From a gamma proteobacterium SS-5 (GTDB lineage: Bacteria > Pseudomonadota > Gammaproteobacteria > Chromatiales > Chromatiaceae): a stretch of 64,000 nucleotides of DNA. Each line of letters starts with the position of its first letter. Within the stretch, counting starts at the first letter, position 1. The translations under genes were made by a program, and so were the position numbers. Under the pieces are notes generated by a model, which saw only the letters and a program-made list of their open reading frames with translations, made no database searches and was not told the origin of the DNA. Positions 10,301-19,756 of this stretch are shown in pieces. The stretch covers positions 868,001 through 932,000 of the forward strand of contig CP032508.2 of NCBI GenBank assembly GCA_009497875.2, read 5' to 3'.

Positions 10301-10525
10301 CGGCACGGTGGAGACGATCTCTTCCACGATCTGGGTCACCAGCCGCTCCATCACCACCGGATCGGCCCCGGCGTAACTGGTGCGCACGCTCAGGGTGGGC
10401 AGCTCTATGGCCGGCAGCAGGTCGATCTGCAACCGGCTCAGGGCCACGCCACCGAGCACCAGCACCATCAGGGTGATCATGCTGGCGAACACCGGGCGGC
10501 GAACGCTGAAGCGGGCGAGGGTCAT
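7367..10525 (-). CDS. RND efflux transporter (AcrB/HAE1 type)
   Basis: A 1052-residue inner-membrane RND transporter expected to export drugs or other amphiphiles using proton flux with the adaptor encoded just upstream. The N-terminus ([20 protein letters not shown]), the porter-domain repeats and about twelve membrane helices fit the family. The TM4 motif is [15 protein letters not shown]: one of AcrB's two proton-relay aspartates (D407/D408) is kept and the second is serine. An extra 45-residue Ser/Pro-rich segment near residue 490-535, between TM6 and TM7, is encoded by 7-bp repeats. No outer-membrane factor gene is adjacent. Confidence 0.95.
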   Translation of the reverse strand: MTLARFSVRRPVFASMITLMVLVLGGVALSRLQIDLLPAIELPTLSVRTSYAGADPVVMERLVTQIVEEIVSTVPGVEELSSTSYEGSSTVKVSFGWGTSIDAVAVDVRATLEDEISELPDDIVGPRVSKFDIDTYPVVILGLSSPLDPVELTQILENQLRHRFARVPGVAQVDPWGGFNREVRVALKPERIKALGLSLDQVRDAIRDANLDRPSGQIQQGSYEVSLRTPAEFASLEQIGATVIGRHQGALVRLNQVALIQDGYEKLNRIIRVNGQSGLRLAIRKQPEANTVEVAKAVLAEVERARRDFPQIDMVAVTNQGNFIQRSIANVAQSVLFGGSLAVLVLLLFLRSLRSTLIIALSIPISLVATFALLYFSGFTLNLMTLGGLALGVGMMVDSSVVVLENIFRRQQEQGESPEQAAVRGTREVSSAVVAGTLTTLVIFLPLIFIRGVSGELFKELAYVIMFALICALLVALGLLPMLAAKIPSRQPPAVSRQLLTEGGSDSTSSSSPESRVPSPDLTESRVPSPATANPLTAAYLDLLQLALCHRGLSLGLALALLLGVMPLLPFLGSEFMPPSDEGEVRIYAEMDVGTRLDLVDAQSRLLEQRLLPLVPEAVSSVTSVSASGSRGSAKARSSITISLVPAAQRERSNRQIADDLRRQLDGQIPGMKIRTRAPQGQYLLERLLASGSEGVTVEVRGYDLDTLNLLADQVAEAMAGVAGVTDVEQNRDSGVPQQELLIDRAKSADLGLSVRDLLNLVETAVAGSKVGEYRVDGHSYRILLQLEDAEQRSLDEILDLSLRTPDGENLVLRNLVSTRSGLGPVSIERKDRQRLLRVEANVSGRDTGSVAADLQQRLDRIVRPPNYDLIIAGNFEEQQKAFVELLLSLGLALLLVYMVLAAQYESLRDPLIVMLSAPLAGIGVVLTLFLTDTSLNLQSAMGAIMLGGIVVNNAILLVDQANQLRRGGMPSQAAAMEAGRRRLRPILMTSLTTILALLPLALGIGEGADAQAPMARVVLGGLVSSTLISLVLVPVVYSLLRDSAPAAKPQQ
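8936..9065 (-). repeat. Two heptamer arrays inside the RND coding sequence
   Basis: On the plus strand GGGACTC occurs seven times (8936-8956 three units, 8966-8993 four units). A second array of GCTGACG/GCTGGCG units follows at 9031-9065. The reading frame stays open through both arrays, which encode a low-complexity cytoplasmic loop with repeated SRVPSP. Confidence 0.93.
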
Positions 10526-10529
10526 GGGT

Positions 10530-10586
10530 CAGCTACCAGCTGCCAGCGGATCGTAGCCCGGATGCAGCGCAGCGGAATCCGGGATG
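10530..10586. repeat. Heptamer repeats plus REP-like sequence between pump and adaptor genes
   Basis: Three 7-bp units (CAGCTAC, CAGCTGC, CAGCGGA) are followed at 10552-10586 by a REP-like dyad beginning CGTAGCCCGGATGCAGCGC and ending AATCCGGG. A diverged version of the dyad lies at 21408-21442. The sequence sits in the 88 bp gap of the adaptor-pump operon and may affect mRNA stability. Confidence 0.7.
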
Positions 10587-10613
10587 GGCGCTAACTGCGA
10601 CGCTGCTGGCAAC

Positions 10614-11831
10614 CTATTCATCCTTGCGCCCCTGTGCCTCGGGCAGCAGGATTTGGCTGCCGTCCTTGAGCAGCTGCTGGCCCAGGGTTACCACCTCAGC
10701 GCCCTCCCCGTCCAGGCCATCCCCGTTCAGGCCCTCGGCGCTGACCTGCAGGCGCTCGCCCTGTTGAATGCCGGCCTGCACCGGCTGCCAGCGCACGCTG
10801 TTACGATCGGCGCTGAGCACGAACAGCCCCTCCACGCCATCACGCCGGGTCAGGGCCGCCGCCGGTGCCACCCAGGCCTGCGCCAGCTGTTTGAGCACCA
10901 CCTGGGCGCGGACAAACATCCCCGGTTTGAGCAGGCCCTCGGCATTGGCCACCTCCACCTCGATGCGGGCCTGGCGGCTGGCCTCGCGAAACACCGGGGC
11001 GATGCGCCGGATCTGGCCGCTGAAGGCGCGCTGCGGATAGGCATCGGTAGCCAGGCTGACCGCTTGGCCCAGGCGCAGCTCGGCGTAATCGCGCTCGGTG
11101 ACATGCAGCACGGCAATAATGGGATCAAGCTTGACAATACGCAGCAGGGGTGCGTTGACCGCCACCGTCTCGCCCTCATCCACATAGCGCTCGGCCACCA
11201 GGCGGCGGCCATCATCCCCCGGCCAGTTGGCCCGCAGCTGGGTGTAGTCCAGGCGAATCTGCGCGGCGCGCAGCTGTGCCTCGGCCTTGGCCAGCTGCGC
11301 CAGGGTGACCTGCACCCCGGCCTGACGGGCCAGCTGCTCGGCCTCGGCCAGATCGCGCTGGGAGGCGGAGCTGACGCCGCGCTCGCTGAGTTGATCGATG
11401 CGCTGCAGCTCGCGCTCGGCAATGCGCAACAGGCTGCGCGCCTCGGCCAGGTTGGCCTGGGCCACGGCCAGCTCGGCCTCGGCCTGGGCCACCGCCTGGA
11501 TGTATTCGGCGCTGTCCAACCGCGCCAGCAGCTGACCGCGCTGGATGGCATCACCCAGGTTCACCGCCAGCTCCTGCAGCAGACCGCTGATCTTGGGCGC
11601 GGCGACAAACTCCGCCGAGGCCTCCAGGGTGCCGCTGAAGTCCCGTACCAGGGCGATGGGGCCTTGCTCGATGGGGGCGACCTGCACCGGCGCCGGGCGC
11701 TCGCCCTTGCCAGCCCGCTCCGTCGGCGCAGCGCCACCCCAGAGGCGCGGCCCCAGATGGCCATAGAGCTTCCAGCCCAGGGCGGCGAGCAGCAGGAGTA
11801 ACAGCACGAATAAAAGACGCAGGAGTTTCAT
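10614..11831 (-). CDS. RND efflux periplasmic adaptor (membrane fusion protein)
   Basis: Start taken at ATG 11829-11831, giving MKLLRLLFVLLLLLLAALGW, a single membrane anchor or signal. A TTG five codons upstream is the alternative. About 405 residues. Family features are a lipoyl-type half motif (FSGTLEASAEFVAAPKISG), a long alpha-helical hairpin (about 100-165), a second lipoyl half (DEGETVAVNAPLLRIV) and a beta-barrel domain. It should link the RND pump, encoded 88 bp downstream, to an outer-membrane channel encoded elsewhere. The two genes are probably one operon. Confidence 0.92.
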   Translation of the reverse strand: MKLLRLLFVLLLLLLAALGWKLYGHLGPRLWGGAAPTERAGKGERPAPVQVAPIEQGPIALVRDFSGTLEASAEFVAAPKISGLLQELAVNLGDAIQRGQLLARLDSAEYIQAVAQAEAELAVAQANLAEARSLLRIAERELQRIDQLSERGVSSASQRDLAEAEQLARQAGVQVTLAQLAKAEAQLRAAQIRLDYTQLRANWPGDDGRRLVAERYVDEGETVAVNAPLLRIVKLDPIIAVLHVTERDYAELRLGQAVSLATDAYPQRAFSGQIRRIAPVFREASRQARIEVEVANAEGLLKPGMFVRAQVVLKQLAQAWVAPAAALTRRDGVEGLFVLSADRNSVRWQPVQAGIQQGERLQVSAEGLNGDGLDGEGAEVVTLGQQLLKDGSQILLPEAQGRKDE

Positions 11832-11907
11832 GCACCGACTATCCAACTTTAGGCCGAGCAGGTCAAAGGTTAAGCCTGATCCAAGGGGATTAAGCCCTGT
11901 AGCAGCC

Positions 11908-13110
11908 TCAATCTTCGATCAGGCCGCTCTGCCAGACCTGGCCGACCACCCCCCAGTACAGCTCCTGCAGGCGTTCGTGGGTGATTCCGGGGTAACTCAT
12001 GTTGGGCCAGTCGTGGCGTTCGTGGCCGATGGCGCAGCGCAGCAGGGTACCGCCGGGGCCTTGCTGCCGGAGCAGGGCGGCGAGCACCTCCTCGGCCAGG
12101 GGCAGCTTGGCCAGGATATCTTCCAAGGGCTGGTCCAGCAGCACATCGAGCATGGAAAACAGGCCGATGGTGAAGGCGGTGTCCGGGCCCAGGCTGCGGG
12201 CTTCGCGGGCCAGGGCCTCGCACATGCGGGCGCGGATCAGGGCCAGGACGATCACCTCGCTGGACTTGCCCTTGACCCCGGACATGGCCATCAGGCTGGC
12301 CCAGACGCGGATCTTCTGCAGGCCCATCACCACCAGGGCGCGGCGGATGCTATCGACCTTGCGCGGCAGGCCCATGGCGGCGGAGTTGACGTAGCGCAGC
12401 ACCTTGTAGCTCAGGGCGGCGTCCTGGCTGATCTGCTGGTCGATCTCCTCCATGCTGGAGCTGGGGTCGTTGAGCTTTTCCAGCAGGCGCAGCACCACCA
12501 GCTGATTGTCATCCAGGGTCTTGCCCTGAACGATGTTGGGGCGGGAGAAGAAAAAGCCCTGAAACAGGTCAAAGCCCAGTTCCCGGCACAGGTCATAGAC
12601 CGCCTGGGTCTCGATCTTCTCCGCCAGCAGGGTCAGGCCCTTCTGCTTCAGCGGCCCGACCCGCTGGCGCAGCTGCGCCTCGGAAAGGCCGGGAATCTCC
12701 ACCTTGATGATGTCCACATGGCGCATCAGCGGTTCCCATTTGGACTCGAACAGGTAGTCGTCTATGGCCAGGGTAAAGCCCTCGGCCTTGAGCTTGGCCA
12801 CCGCCCGGCAGAGGGCATCGTTGACCTCCAGGTCTTCCAGTAGTTCCAGCACGATGCGGTCACGTTCAAAGGGGATCGGCGGCAGGTCGGTGAAGAAACC
12901 CTGCGGCAGATTGACGAATACTCGGCTGCCACCGGCCAGATTGTCCAGGCCGATCTCCATGAAGGTGTTGAGCAGCACCTGGGTGGTGGCGCTCAGGGCA
13001 TCGGGGAACTCGGCACGGTTGTCCAGCCCCGCCCGGTACAACAGCTCATAGGCAAACACCCGCTGGTCACGGTCGTAAATGGCTTGACGGGCAACGAATA
13101 TCTGTTTCAT
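11908..13110 (-). CDS. EAL-HDOD signalling protein (YuxH/CdgJ-like)
   Basis: A 400-residue cytoplasmic protein starting MKQIFVARQAIYDRDQ, typical of YuxH/CdgJ-type proteins. The N-terminal EAL-like domain is degenerate: the EAL position reads YEL and the usual IDDFGTGYSS loop is IDDYLFES, so catalysis is unlikely. From about residue 200 there is an HDOD domain (NDPSSSMEEIDQQISQDAAL, VNSAAMGLPRKVDSIRRAL). Proteins of this kind affect motility or biofilm behaviour by protein interaction. The role here is inferred from family only. Confidence 0.9.
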   Translation of the reverse strand: MKQIFVARQAIYDRDQRVFAYELLYRAGLDNRAEFPDALSATTQVLLNTFMEIGLDNLAGGSRVFVNLPQGFFTDLPPIPFERDRIVLELLEDLEVNDALCRAVAKLKAEGFTLAIDDYLFESKWEPLMRHVDIIKVEIPGLSEAQLRQRVGPLKQKGLTLLAEKIETQAVYDLCRELGFDLFQGFFFSRPNIVQGKTLDDNQLVVLRLLEKLNDPSSSMEEIDQQISQDAALSYKVLRYVNSAAMGLPRKVDSIRRALVVMGLQKIRVWASLMAMSGVKGKSSEVIVLALIRARMCEALAREARSLGPDTAFTIGLFSMLDVLLDQPLEDILAKLPLAEEVLAALLRQQGPGGTLLRCAIGHERHDWPNMSYPGITHERLQELYWGVVGQVWQSGLIED

Positions 13111-13176
13111 GCCGGGCAGGATATGTCAGGCGTTTGGCCACCGCAACCGACGCGATGAGAAGTTTGAAAATAGAGG

Positions 13177-13353
13177 TTCGAACCTAAAAAGAGCAGTTGA
13201 ACCGCAGATTTCACCGATTTACACAGATTTTTCAGTGTGTTCGCCAAGTACACCCACTCACCCAGCGGGTGACTGGCTAAGTCATTCTAACCTAATGAAA
13301 ATACATGATTTAATCTGCGATAATCGGCGTAATCTGCGGTGTATGGGTTGAAG
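13177..13353. repeat. MITE-like element, copy I
   Basis: About 175 bp starting TTCGAACCTAAAAAGAGCA and ending GTATGGGTTGAAG, so the ends are short inverted repeats. Inside are two facing arms near ACCGCAGATT and AATCTGCGGT. Its left end and centre match the copies at 30832-31054 and 33742-33910, while the inner arms differ. It fills the otherwise gene-free stretch 13111-13400, upstream of the DUF971 gene. No transposase is encoded. Confidence 0.75.
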
Positions 13354-13400
13354 ATTAAAAGATTTCACCTTAGGGTACCCAGACCACAGAGGAAACCAAG

Positions 13401-13763
13401 ATGACCGCACTGCGCGTTACCCAGATGACCCTGCACCAGCAATCACGCAGCTTGGAGGTCGGCTTCAGTGATGGCAGCCGCTATCAGCTGCCCTGCGAGT
13501 ACCTGCGTGTCTATTCCCCCTCCGCGGAGGTGCGCGGCCACTTTGGCGTGGGTGCCAAGCTGGTCACCGGCAAGCAGGGGGTGAACATTACCGAGATCAG
13601 ACCTGTAGGCCAGTACGCGGTAAAGATCGTATTTGACGACGGCCATGACTCGGGCCTGTTCGATTGGGATTATCTGCACAAGCTGGGCAAGCAATACGGG
13701 GTGCTCTGGACCCAGTACCTGGACCGCTGCCGGGAGGCGGGGATAGCGCGTTCTTCTGCTTAG
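13401..13763 (+). CDS. DUF971 family protein
   Basis: A 120-residue protein preceded by GAGGAAACCAAG, a good ribosome site. The motifs LEVGFSDGSRYQLPCEYLRVYSPSAEV and VGQYAVKIVFDDGHDSGLFDWDYL are typical of DUF971, a small fold also found at the N-terminus of gamma-butyrobetaine hydroxylases and associated with iron-sulfur proteins. No function can be assigned. It converges on and overlaps by four bases (13760-13763) the PAS-GGDEF-EAL gene. Confidence 0.9.
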   Translation: MTALRVTQMTLHQQSRSLEVGFSDGSRYQLPCEYLRVYSPSAEVRGHFGVGAKLVTGKQGVNITEIRPVGQYAVKIVFDDGHDSGLFDWDYLHKLGKQYGVLWTQYLDRCREAGIARSSA

Positions 13764-16195
13764 GCATCCCCCTGCCTGGCTTGGTCCCGATCCTGCAAAA
13801 AGGCCAGAAAATCGGCCGCCGGCAGGGGCTTGCTGTGCAGATAACCCTGGATGTAGTCGCAGCCGATCTGGCGCAGGATCTCCTGCTGCCCGTCGTGCTC
13901 CACGCCTTCGGCCACTACCGCCAGGCCCAGGCTGCGGGCCATGGCGACGATGGCCTTGACGATCACCTGATCCTCCATGTTGAGGGTGATGTCGTCGATG
14001 AAGCTTTTGTCGATCTTGAGGTTGTCGATGGGCAGCCGTTTCAGGTGATTCATCGAGGAATAGCCGGTGCCGAAGTCGTCTATGGCCAGGTCCACCCCGG
14101 CTTCCTGTAGCTTGCTCAGGATTTCTATTACCCGGTCGGTGTCCTCGATGATGGCCGATTCGGTCACCTCCAGCTCCAGATACTCGGTGGCAAAGCCCAT
14201 CCGCCGCAGCAGGGCCAGGGTGTTCTCGGCAAACTGGGGGTCGCGCATCTCCACCGCCGAGACATTCACCGCCACCTTCAGCGGCCAGCCCTCGGCCAGC
14301 CAGGCGGCGGTCTGGCGACAGGCCTCTTGCAGCACCCAGCGACCGATCTCGCGGATCATGCCGCACTCCTCCGCCACCGGGATGAAGCGATAGGGCGCGA
14401 CCAGCCCCAGCTTTTTGGAATGCCAGCGCACCAGGGCCTCCATGCCCAGGATGCGGCCAGTGCTCAGCTCGATCTTGGGCTGATAGTACAGCTCCAACTC
14501 GTTCTTGCTGATGCAGGTCTTGAGGTTGCTGATCAGGTCCAGCTTGTCCAGGCTCTCCTGGTTCATCGCCTCGTTGAAGAACTTGTAGCCGTTCTTTTCC
14601 CGCGCCTTGATGAAGTACATGGCGGTATCGGCGCGCTTGATCAGTTCATCGCTGCCCTCTCCGTCGGCGGGATAGACGCTGATGCCAATGCTGGCCCCGG
14701 AGAATATCTGCTTGCCCTCCAGGTCCACCGGACGGGCGCAGCACTCCAGCAACCCCTGACAGATGCGCGTTGCGACATCCTGGGCCTGGGCTGCCTCCAC
14801 CAGGATGGCAAACTCGTCGCCACCGAAACGGGCCAGCAGATGACGCCCCTGCAGGATATGATCTATATCCCCGGCCACCTGCTGCAGGAACTGGTCGCCC
14901 TTGATATGGCCCAGGGTGTCGTTGATGTATTTGAAGTTATCCAGGTCCAGCAGGAGCAGGGCCAGCTGGTGCTTCTTGCGCTGCGCCAGGATGATGGCCT
15001 GATCCAGCCGCTCGGTGAAATTGCGCCGGTTGGGCAACTTGGTCAGGGGATCGTAGTAGGCCAGGTGGTAGATCTCGTCCTCACGGGCCTTCTTCTCGGT
15101 GATGTCGTAGGAGATGGCCACATAGTGCTCCACCTCGCCGGCCTCGTTCTGGATCGCGCTGATGGAGGCCAGGGAGACGTAGATCTCGCCATTCTTGCGC
15201 CGCTCGTACAGCTCGCCCTCCCAGTAACCCTGCTGCTGGATCTCGCGCTCCATCTCGGTAAAGAACTCCGGCCCATGCCAGCCGGAGGAGAGCAGGCTGG
15301 GGCTCTTGCCCAGCACCTCTTCCCGGCGGTAGCCGGTGGCCTTTTCAAAGCCGTTGTTGACGCTGACGATACGCCTTTGGGTGTCGGTGACCATGATGGA
15401 TTCCACCGAGTTTTCGATGATCCGCGAGGCCAGGGCCAGGTCCTTGGTGCGTTCCTGGATCTTGCGCTCCAGGCTATTCTGAAACAGCACATCCTGGGCG
15501 TTGATGCGGCGCACCAGCAGAAAGATGCCGGACAGAAACAACAGGCCGATGAACAGGGTGAACAGGGAATTGGTGAAATAATCTTGCAGCAGGCTGGCTC
15601 GCAGGGGCTGGCCGTCGATCTTGATGCTGACCACGCCGCGCAGGTCGCCTTCGCGGTAGCCAAAGGCGGTGTCGTACTGCTTGCGGATCCAGTCCAGGGT
15701 CTCGCTGGGGTTGCCGTGGCACTTCAGGCAATGCTTCTTGATGCGGATGGGGCTGGCGAAGAACAGCTGACGGCCATCGGCGGTGCGGCTGAAATACTCT
15801 TCCTGGTCGGGGTTGGCGCGGAAATAATCGATCGCCTTCTGCTCGATCAGGTCGGCACGATTCTCCGGGTTGCGCGGCCGGTCACTGACCGTGGCCAGGC
15901 TGGCGCGGCGGCCGGTGAGGCGGCCAAACTCCTTGGAGATCTGGCCGATGCTCACGGCCGGCAGCAGCGGCAGGGTCTGCTCGTTCAGCTCCACCACATG
16001 ATCGGTAAGAAAGAGTTTCTGATAGGTTTGACGAAAGGCGGTGAGAAAGGCCCGCAGGGACTTGGACTCCTCCCGTATGACCTTCTCCTCCAGATAGCTG
16101 ACATTGCGATACTCGAACACCTGCTTGGCCACCACCAAGAGGATAAACAAAACCACCACGGCGCTGAATATTTTACCGGTTTTGTTGGTCTTCAT
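13760..16195 (-). CDS. DUF3365-PAS-GGDEF-EAL protein, putative haem-linked cyclic-di-GMP sensor
   Basis: An 811-residue membrane protein. Helices at about 9-25 and 208-228 enclose a periplasmic DUF3365-type domain with CLKCH at 156-160, a c-type haem attachment motif, so haem-based redox or gas sensing is plausible. A PAS domain (about 255-375), a GGDEF domain with RFGGDEF and an EAL domain with GMEALVRW, IDDFGTGYSS, KIDKSF and AEGVE follow. Both catalytic domains look intact. The GGAG site two bases before the ATG is close but acceptable. It shares four bases with the convergent DUF971 gene. Confidence 0.93.
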   Translation of the reverse strand: MKTNKTGKIFSAVVVLFILLVVAKQVFEYRNVSYLEEKVIREESKSLRAFLTAFRQTYQKLFLTDHVVELNEQTLPLLPAVSIGQISKEFGRLTGRRASLATVSDRPRNPENRADLIEQKAIDYFRANPDQEEYFSRTADGRQLFFASPIRIKKHCLKCHGNPSETLDWIRKQYDTAFGYREGDLRGVVSIKIDGQPLRASLLQDYFTNSLFTLFIGLLFLSGIFLLVRRINAQDVLFQNSLERKIQERTKDLALASRIIENSVESIMVTDTQRRIVSVNNGFEKATGYRREEVLGKSPSLLSSGWHGPEFFTEMEREIQQQGYWEGELYERRKNGEIYVSLASISAIQNEAGEVEHYVAISYDITEKKAREDEIYHLAYYDPLTKLPNRRNFTERLDQAIILAQRKKHQLALLLLDLDNFKYINDTLGHIKGDQFLQQVAGDIDHILQGRHLLARFGGDEFAILVEAAQAQDVATRICQGLLECCARPVDLEGKQIFSGASIGISVYPADGEGSDELIKRADTAMYFIKAREKNGYKFFNEAMNQESLDKLDLISNLKTCISKNELELYYQPKIELSTGRILGMEALVRWHSKKLGLVAPYRFIPVAEECGMIREIGRWVLQEACRQTAAWLAEGWPLKVAVNVSAVEMRDPQFAENTLALLRRMGFATEYLELEVTESAIIEDTDRVIEILSKLQEAGVDLAIDDFGTGYSSMNHLKRLPIDNLKIDKSFIDDITLNMEDQVIVKAIVAMARSLGLAVVAEGVEHDGQQEILRQIGCDYIQGYLHSKPLPAADFLAFLQDRDQARQGDA

Positions 16196-16404
16196 TACTC
16201 CAGCAGATCTCTCAGAGGTTGGCGACAGATAGCTCGATGGAAGGGGAAGGCGAATCCCGCAGCATTTGCCGCTACCCCATGGTTCATGATTCTAACAGCC
16301 GGTCCACCCGATGGGGCAAAGATTGAAGCCTTTGTTGCCGATTTTTTTCACTCGACCCGCTCCGGGGCCAAGCCTTGGTCTGCGCAGGGGCCTCTGGGTT
16401 TGGG

Positions 16405-17535
16405 CTAATCCCCCAAACAGATCCCCAAGCGCCGGGCAGTGTCCACCCAGGGGTGATCCAGGGGTACCAGTTTCTTGTTGCCGGCCACCTCTTCCAGCGG
16501 CACCGTGGTGTAGCCCTCGCCGCAGGCGGCGACCATGACACCGGTGATGCCCTGCTCGATGCAGTCGGCGCAGGCGGTGCCCAGGCGGCTGCCGAGGATA
16601 CGGTCCACCGCCGAGGGGGTGCCGCCGCGCTGCAGGTGGCCAAGGATGGTGGGGCGGGATTCCAGCCCGGTAAGGTCCTCCAATTGATGGGCCAGCTTGA
16701 GGGTGTGGTCGCCGCCGCTGGCCTCGAAGCTGCGCAGGGCGGCCTTGGCCTGCTTGCGCGCCCTCTTGTCCTCGCCCTCTTCCGCCTTGGCCAGTTTTTT
16801 TACCAGGTCGCCCACCTCGGCGGCGTCCTCCACCGACATGGCCCCCTCGGCCACGGCCACTATGCTGAAGTTCTTGCCATGCTTGAGCCGGTGGGTAATG
16901 GCATCGGCCACCTTGTCCAGGTGATAGGGGATCTCCGGCAGCAGGATCACATCGGCCCCGCCGGCGATGCCCGAGCCCAACGCCAGCCAGCCGGCCCGAT
17001 GGCCCATGATCTCCACCACGATGATGCGATGATGACTGTGGGCGGTGCTGTGCAGCCGGTCTATGGCCTCGGTGGCTATGCCCAGGGCGGTGTCGAAGCC
17101 AAAGGTGGTGTCGGTCAGGCCCACGTCGTTATCTATGGTCTTGGGCATGGTGATGATGTTCAGCCCCTTCATCTTCAGCTGCAGGGCGTTTTTCTGGGTG
17201 CCGCCACCGCCGATGCAGACCAGGGCATCCAGGTGGTGGGCGTTGTAGTTTTCTACGATGGCGTCGGTCATGTCCTGGGTCTTGCCGCCGATCTTCATCT
17301 TGTGCGGCTTGTCGCGGCTGGTGCCGAGGATGGTGCCGCCGATGGTGAGTATGCCCGAGAGCATGCCCGGCTCCAGCATCAGGGTGCGGTTTTCCGCCAG
17401 GCCGCGAAAACCGTCCTTGAAGCCGATCACCTGCATGCCGTAGATGTTGCGGGCGGCCTTGGCGACGCCGCGAATGGCGGCATTGAGTCCGGGGCTGTCG
17501 CCGCCGGCAGTGAGGATTCCGATGCGTTTGCTCAT
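16405..17535 (-). CDS. pfkA: 6-phosphofructokinase (phosphoryl donor uncertain)
   Basis: Start at ATG 17533-17535 gives 376 residues beginning [20 protein letters not shown], the usual family start; an upstream in-frame codon adds 14 residues. It phosphorylates fructose 6-phosphate in glycolysis. Motifs: [53 protein letters not shown] and RGGTPSAVD. The lysine in PKTIDND is typical of pyrophosphate-linked enzymes, whereas GGGGT has glycine where pyrophosphate enzymes have aspartate. The donor, ATP or PPi, cannot be decided by eye; the mix resembles group III enzymes. Confidence 0.92.
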   Translation of the reverse strand: MSKRIGILTAGGDSPGLNAAIRGVAKAARNIYGMQVIGFKDGFRGLAENRTLMLEPGMLSGILTIGGTILGTSRDKPHKMKIGGKTQDMTDAIVENYNAHHLDALVCIGGGGTQKNALQLKMKGLNIITMPKTIDNDVGLTDTTFGFDTALGIATEAIDRLHSTAHSHHRIIVVEIMGHRAGWLALGSGIAGGADVILLPEIPYHLDKVADAITHRLKHGKNFSIVAVAEGAMSVEDAAEVGDLVKKLAKAEEGEDKRARKQAKAALRSFEASGGDHTLKLAHQLEDLTGLESRPTILGHLQRGGTPSAVDRILGSRLGTACADCIEQGITGVMVAACGEGYTTVPLEEVAGNKKLVPLDHPWVDTARRLGICLGD

Positions 17536-17570
17536 GGGATGCTCTTTGTTTGCTGTTTTGATTGATAAGG

Positions 17571-17652
17571 TCCGCAAATGAACGCGAATGAACGCAGATA
17601 AAAATCCTTTGCGTTCTTTGCGTTAACTTTGCGTTCGTTGCGATCCGCTGTT
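17571..17652. repeat. AT-rich direct/inverted repeat upstream of phosphofructokinase
   Basis: Short motifs GAACGC (as GAACGCGAA, GAACGCAGA) are followed by opposite-strand versions TTTGCGTT repeated three times, giving an imperfect hairpin. It resembles the arm sequences of the MITE-like copies, but lacks the TTSAACCTA ends, so it is listed separately. Confidence 0.5.
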
Positions 17653-17686
17653 TTTGTGCGCCTTTACCAAGTCGGGCCGGGCCGCC

Positions 17687-19630
17687 TCAGGTCAATTCTG
17701 CCTTGAGTTGTTCCAAGGCCTCGCTTTGCTCCAGCCAGGCATCTTCCCTGGCCTGCAGTTGGCGGTCAATCTCCGCCTTCTGCTCGAGCAGGCCCCTAAG
17801 CTCCTGCTTGCGTGATTCATTATATATCTCACCGTCGGCCAATTGTTGCTCCAGCGCCACTTGCTCGGCGGCAAGCCGTTCCATCTGCCGCTCCAGCTGG
17901 GCGACGGCCTTGCTCAGCGGCTGTAGCTGTTGCCGCTGTTGCGCCTCCAGCCGTTTGCGCTCCTTGCGCGCCGCTGCCCCCTCGGCGTTCACAGGCGGGG
18001 CAGTCTCGGCGCTTATTGTTGCATTTTCATGACCCCTTGCTCGATGGGCCGATTGACGGGCCAGCCAGGCCGGATAGTCATCCAGGCTGTCGCTGAATTC
18101 ATCCAGCCGACCCTCATGCGCCAGCCAAAGCACGTCGGTGCTGCTGCGCAGCAGGTGACGGTCGTGAGACACCAGCAGCATGGCACCCTCGAAGTCCTGC
18201 AGGGCCAGGGTCAGGGCCTGACGCATCTCCAGGTCCAGGTGATTGGTGGGCTCATCCAGCAGCAGCAGGTTGGGCCGCTGGTAGATCAGCAGGGCCAGCA
18301 CCAGACGCGCCTTTTCGCCGCCGGAGAAGGGGGCCACCGGGCTGGTGGCCAGATCGCCACTGAAGGCAAAGCCACCGAGATAATCACGCAGGGCCTGCTC
18401 GCTGGCGCGGCCGCCCCGCTTTGCATCCAGCTGGGTCAGGTGCTCCAGCGGGGTCGATTGCAGATGCAGCTGGTCCAGCTGGTGCTGGGCGAAGTAGCCG
18501 ATGTGCAGGTGACGGGCGTCCTCGCGCTGGCCGCTGTGGGGCGGCAGCTCCCCGGCCAGGGTCTTTATCAGGGTGGATTTACCGGCGCCGTTCTGGCCCA
18601 GCAGGCCGATACGATCACCGGCGTTGATCACCAACTTGTCGATACGCAGCACCGGCCGGTCGGCGTAGCCCAGCTGCGCCTGATGCAGTTGCAGCAGGGG
18701 GTTGGGGATCTTTTCCGGCGGCAGAAAGCTGAACTGGAACGGTGAGTCCACATGGGCCGGGGCGATCAGGCTCATGCGCTCCAGGGCCTTGAGCCGACTC
18801 TGCGCCTGGCGTGCCTTGGTGGCCTTGGCGCGGAAGCGGTCGATGAAGCCCTGCACATGGGCCAGCTCGCGCTGCTGCTTGCTGTAGGCGGCCTGCTGCT
18901 GGGCCAGGCGCTCGGCGCGCATACGCTCGAAGGCGGAGTAATTGCCGGCGTAGAGATTCACCCGCTCCTGCTCGACGTGCAGGATCTGGTTGACCACGGC
19001 ATCGAGAAAATCCCGGTCGTGGGAGATCATCAGCAGGGTGCCGGGGTAGCTGGCGAGCCAGGATTCGAGCCAGATCACCGCCTCCAGATCCAGGTGGTTG
19101 GTGGGCTCGTCCAGCAGCAGCAGGTCGGAGCGGCACATCAGCGCCTGGGCCAGGTTCAGGCGCATGCGCCAGCCGCCGGAGAAGCTGTCCACCGGCCGCT
19201 GTTCCTCGCCTATACCAAACCCCAGACCGTGCAGCAGGGCCCCGGCGCGACTCGGCGCGGTGTAGCCGCCAGCGGCCTCCAGCTCGGCATGCAGCAGGGC
19301 CAGGCGGTGGCCGTCATCGGCCTGTTCCGCCTCGATCAGGCGGGCCTGGATACGGCGCAGGGCCTGGTCGCCGTCCAGCACATAATCCAGCGCCGTCTGC
19401 TCGCTGTGGGGGGTCTGTTGGCGCACATGGGCGATCTCCAGCCCCGCCGGATGGTCAAACTCACCGGCATCGGCCTGCAACTCGCCCAGGATCAGGGCAA
19501 ACAGGCTGGACTTGCCGCAGCCGTTGGCCCCGGTAATGCCCACCCGCTGTGCGCGGTGGATGATGAAATCGGCCTCGGCAAACAGCAGCTTGCTGCCGCG
19601 CCGCAGGGCCAGTTGTTGAAATCTCAGCAT
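17687..19630 (-). CDS. ABC-F family ATPase (YheS/Uup-like)
   Basis: Start at ATG 19628-19630 (MLRFQQLALRRGSKLLF) gives 647 residues; the longer open frame to 20182 is only the antisense of the next gene. Two ABC domains carry GANGCGKSS and GQNGAGKST Walker A motifs, SGGWRMRL and SGGEKARL signatures and LLLDEPTNHLD Walker B motifs. The linker (about 240-310) and the C-terminal region from about 560 are predicted coiled coils. There are no membrane helices, so this is a soluble ABC-F protein, a family acting on ribosomes. YheS is the closest by architecture. Confidence 0.93.
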   Translation of the reverse strand: MLRFQQLALRRGSKLLFAEADFIIHRAQRVGITGANGCGKSSLFALILGELQADAGEFDHPAGLEIAHVRQQTPHSEQTALDYVLDGDQALRRIQARLIEAEQADDGHRLALLHAELEAAGGYTAPSRAGALLHGLGFGIGEEQRPVDSFSGGWRMRLNLAQALMCRSDLLLLDEPTNHLDLEAVIWLESWLASYPGTLLMISHDRDFLDAVVNQILHVEQERVNLYAGNYSAFERMRAERLAQQQAAYSKQQRELAHVQGFIDRFRAKATKARQAQSRLKALERMSLIAPAHVDSPFQFSFLPPEKIPNPLLQLHQAQLGYADRPVLRIDKLVINAGDRIGLLGQNGAGKSTLIKTLAGELPPHSGQREDARHLHIGYFAQHQLDQLHLQSTPLEHLTQLDAKRGGRASEQALRDYLGGFAFSGDLATSPVAPFSGGEKARLVLALLIYQRPNLLLLDEPTNHLDLEMRQALTLALQDFEGAMLLVSHDRHLLRSSTDVLWLAHEGRLDEFSDSLDDYPAWLARQSAHRARGHENATISAETAPPVNAEGAAARKERKRLEAQQRQQLQPLSKAVAQLERQMERLAAEQVALEQQLADGEIYNESRKQELRGLLEQKAEIDRQLQAREDAWLEQSEALEQLKAELT

Positions 19631-19756
19631 GGATTTTTTGGCTGCAAGGGCAAAGGCTGCCAAGGGTACGCAAAGAAGCCCCCCGGCGGCAAAGTTTTTG
19701 CCCCATGCCCGTGAAGCCGTATTGAACCCCTTCCTGCAAGGGGTAGAATCCTGACC

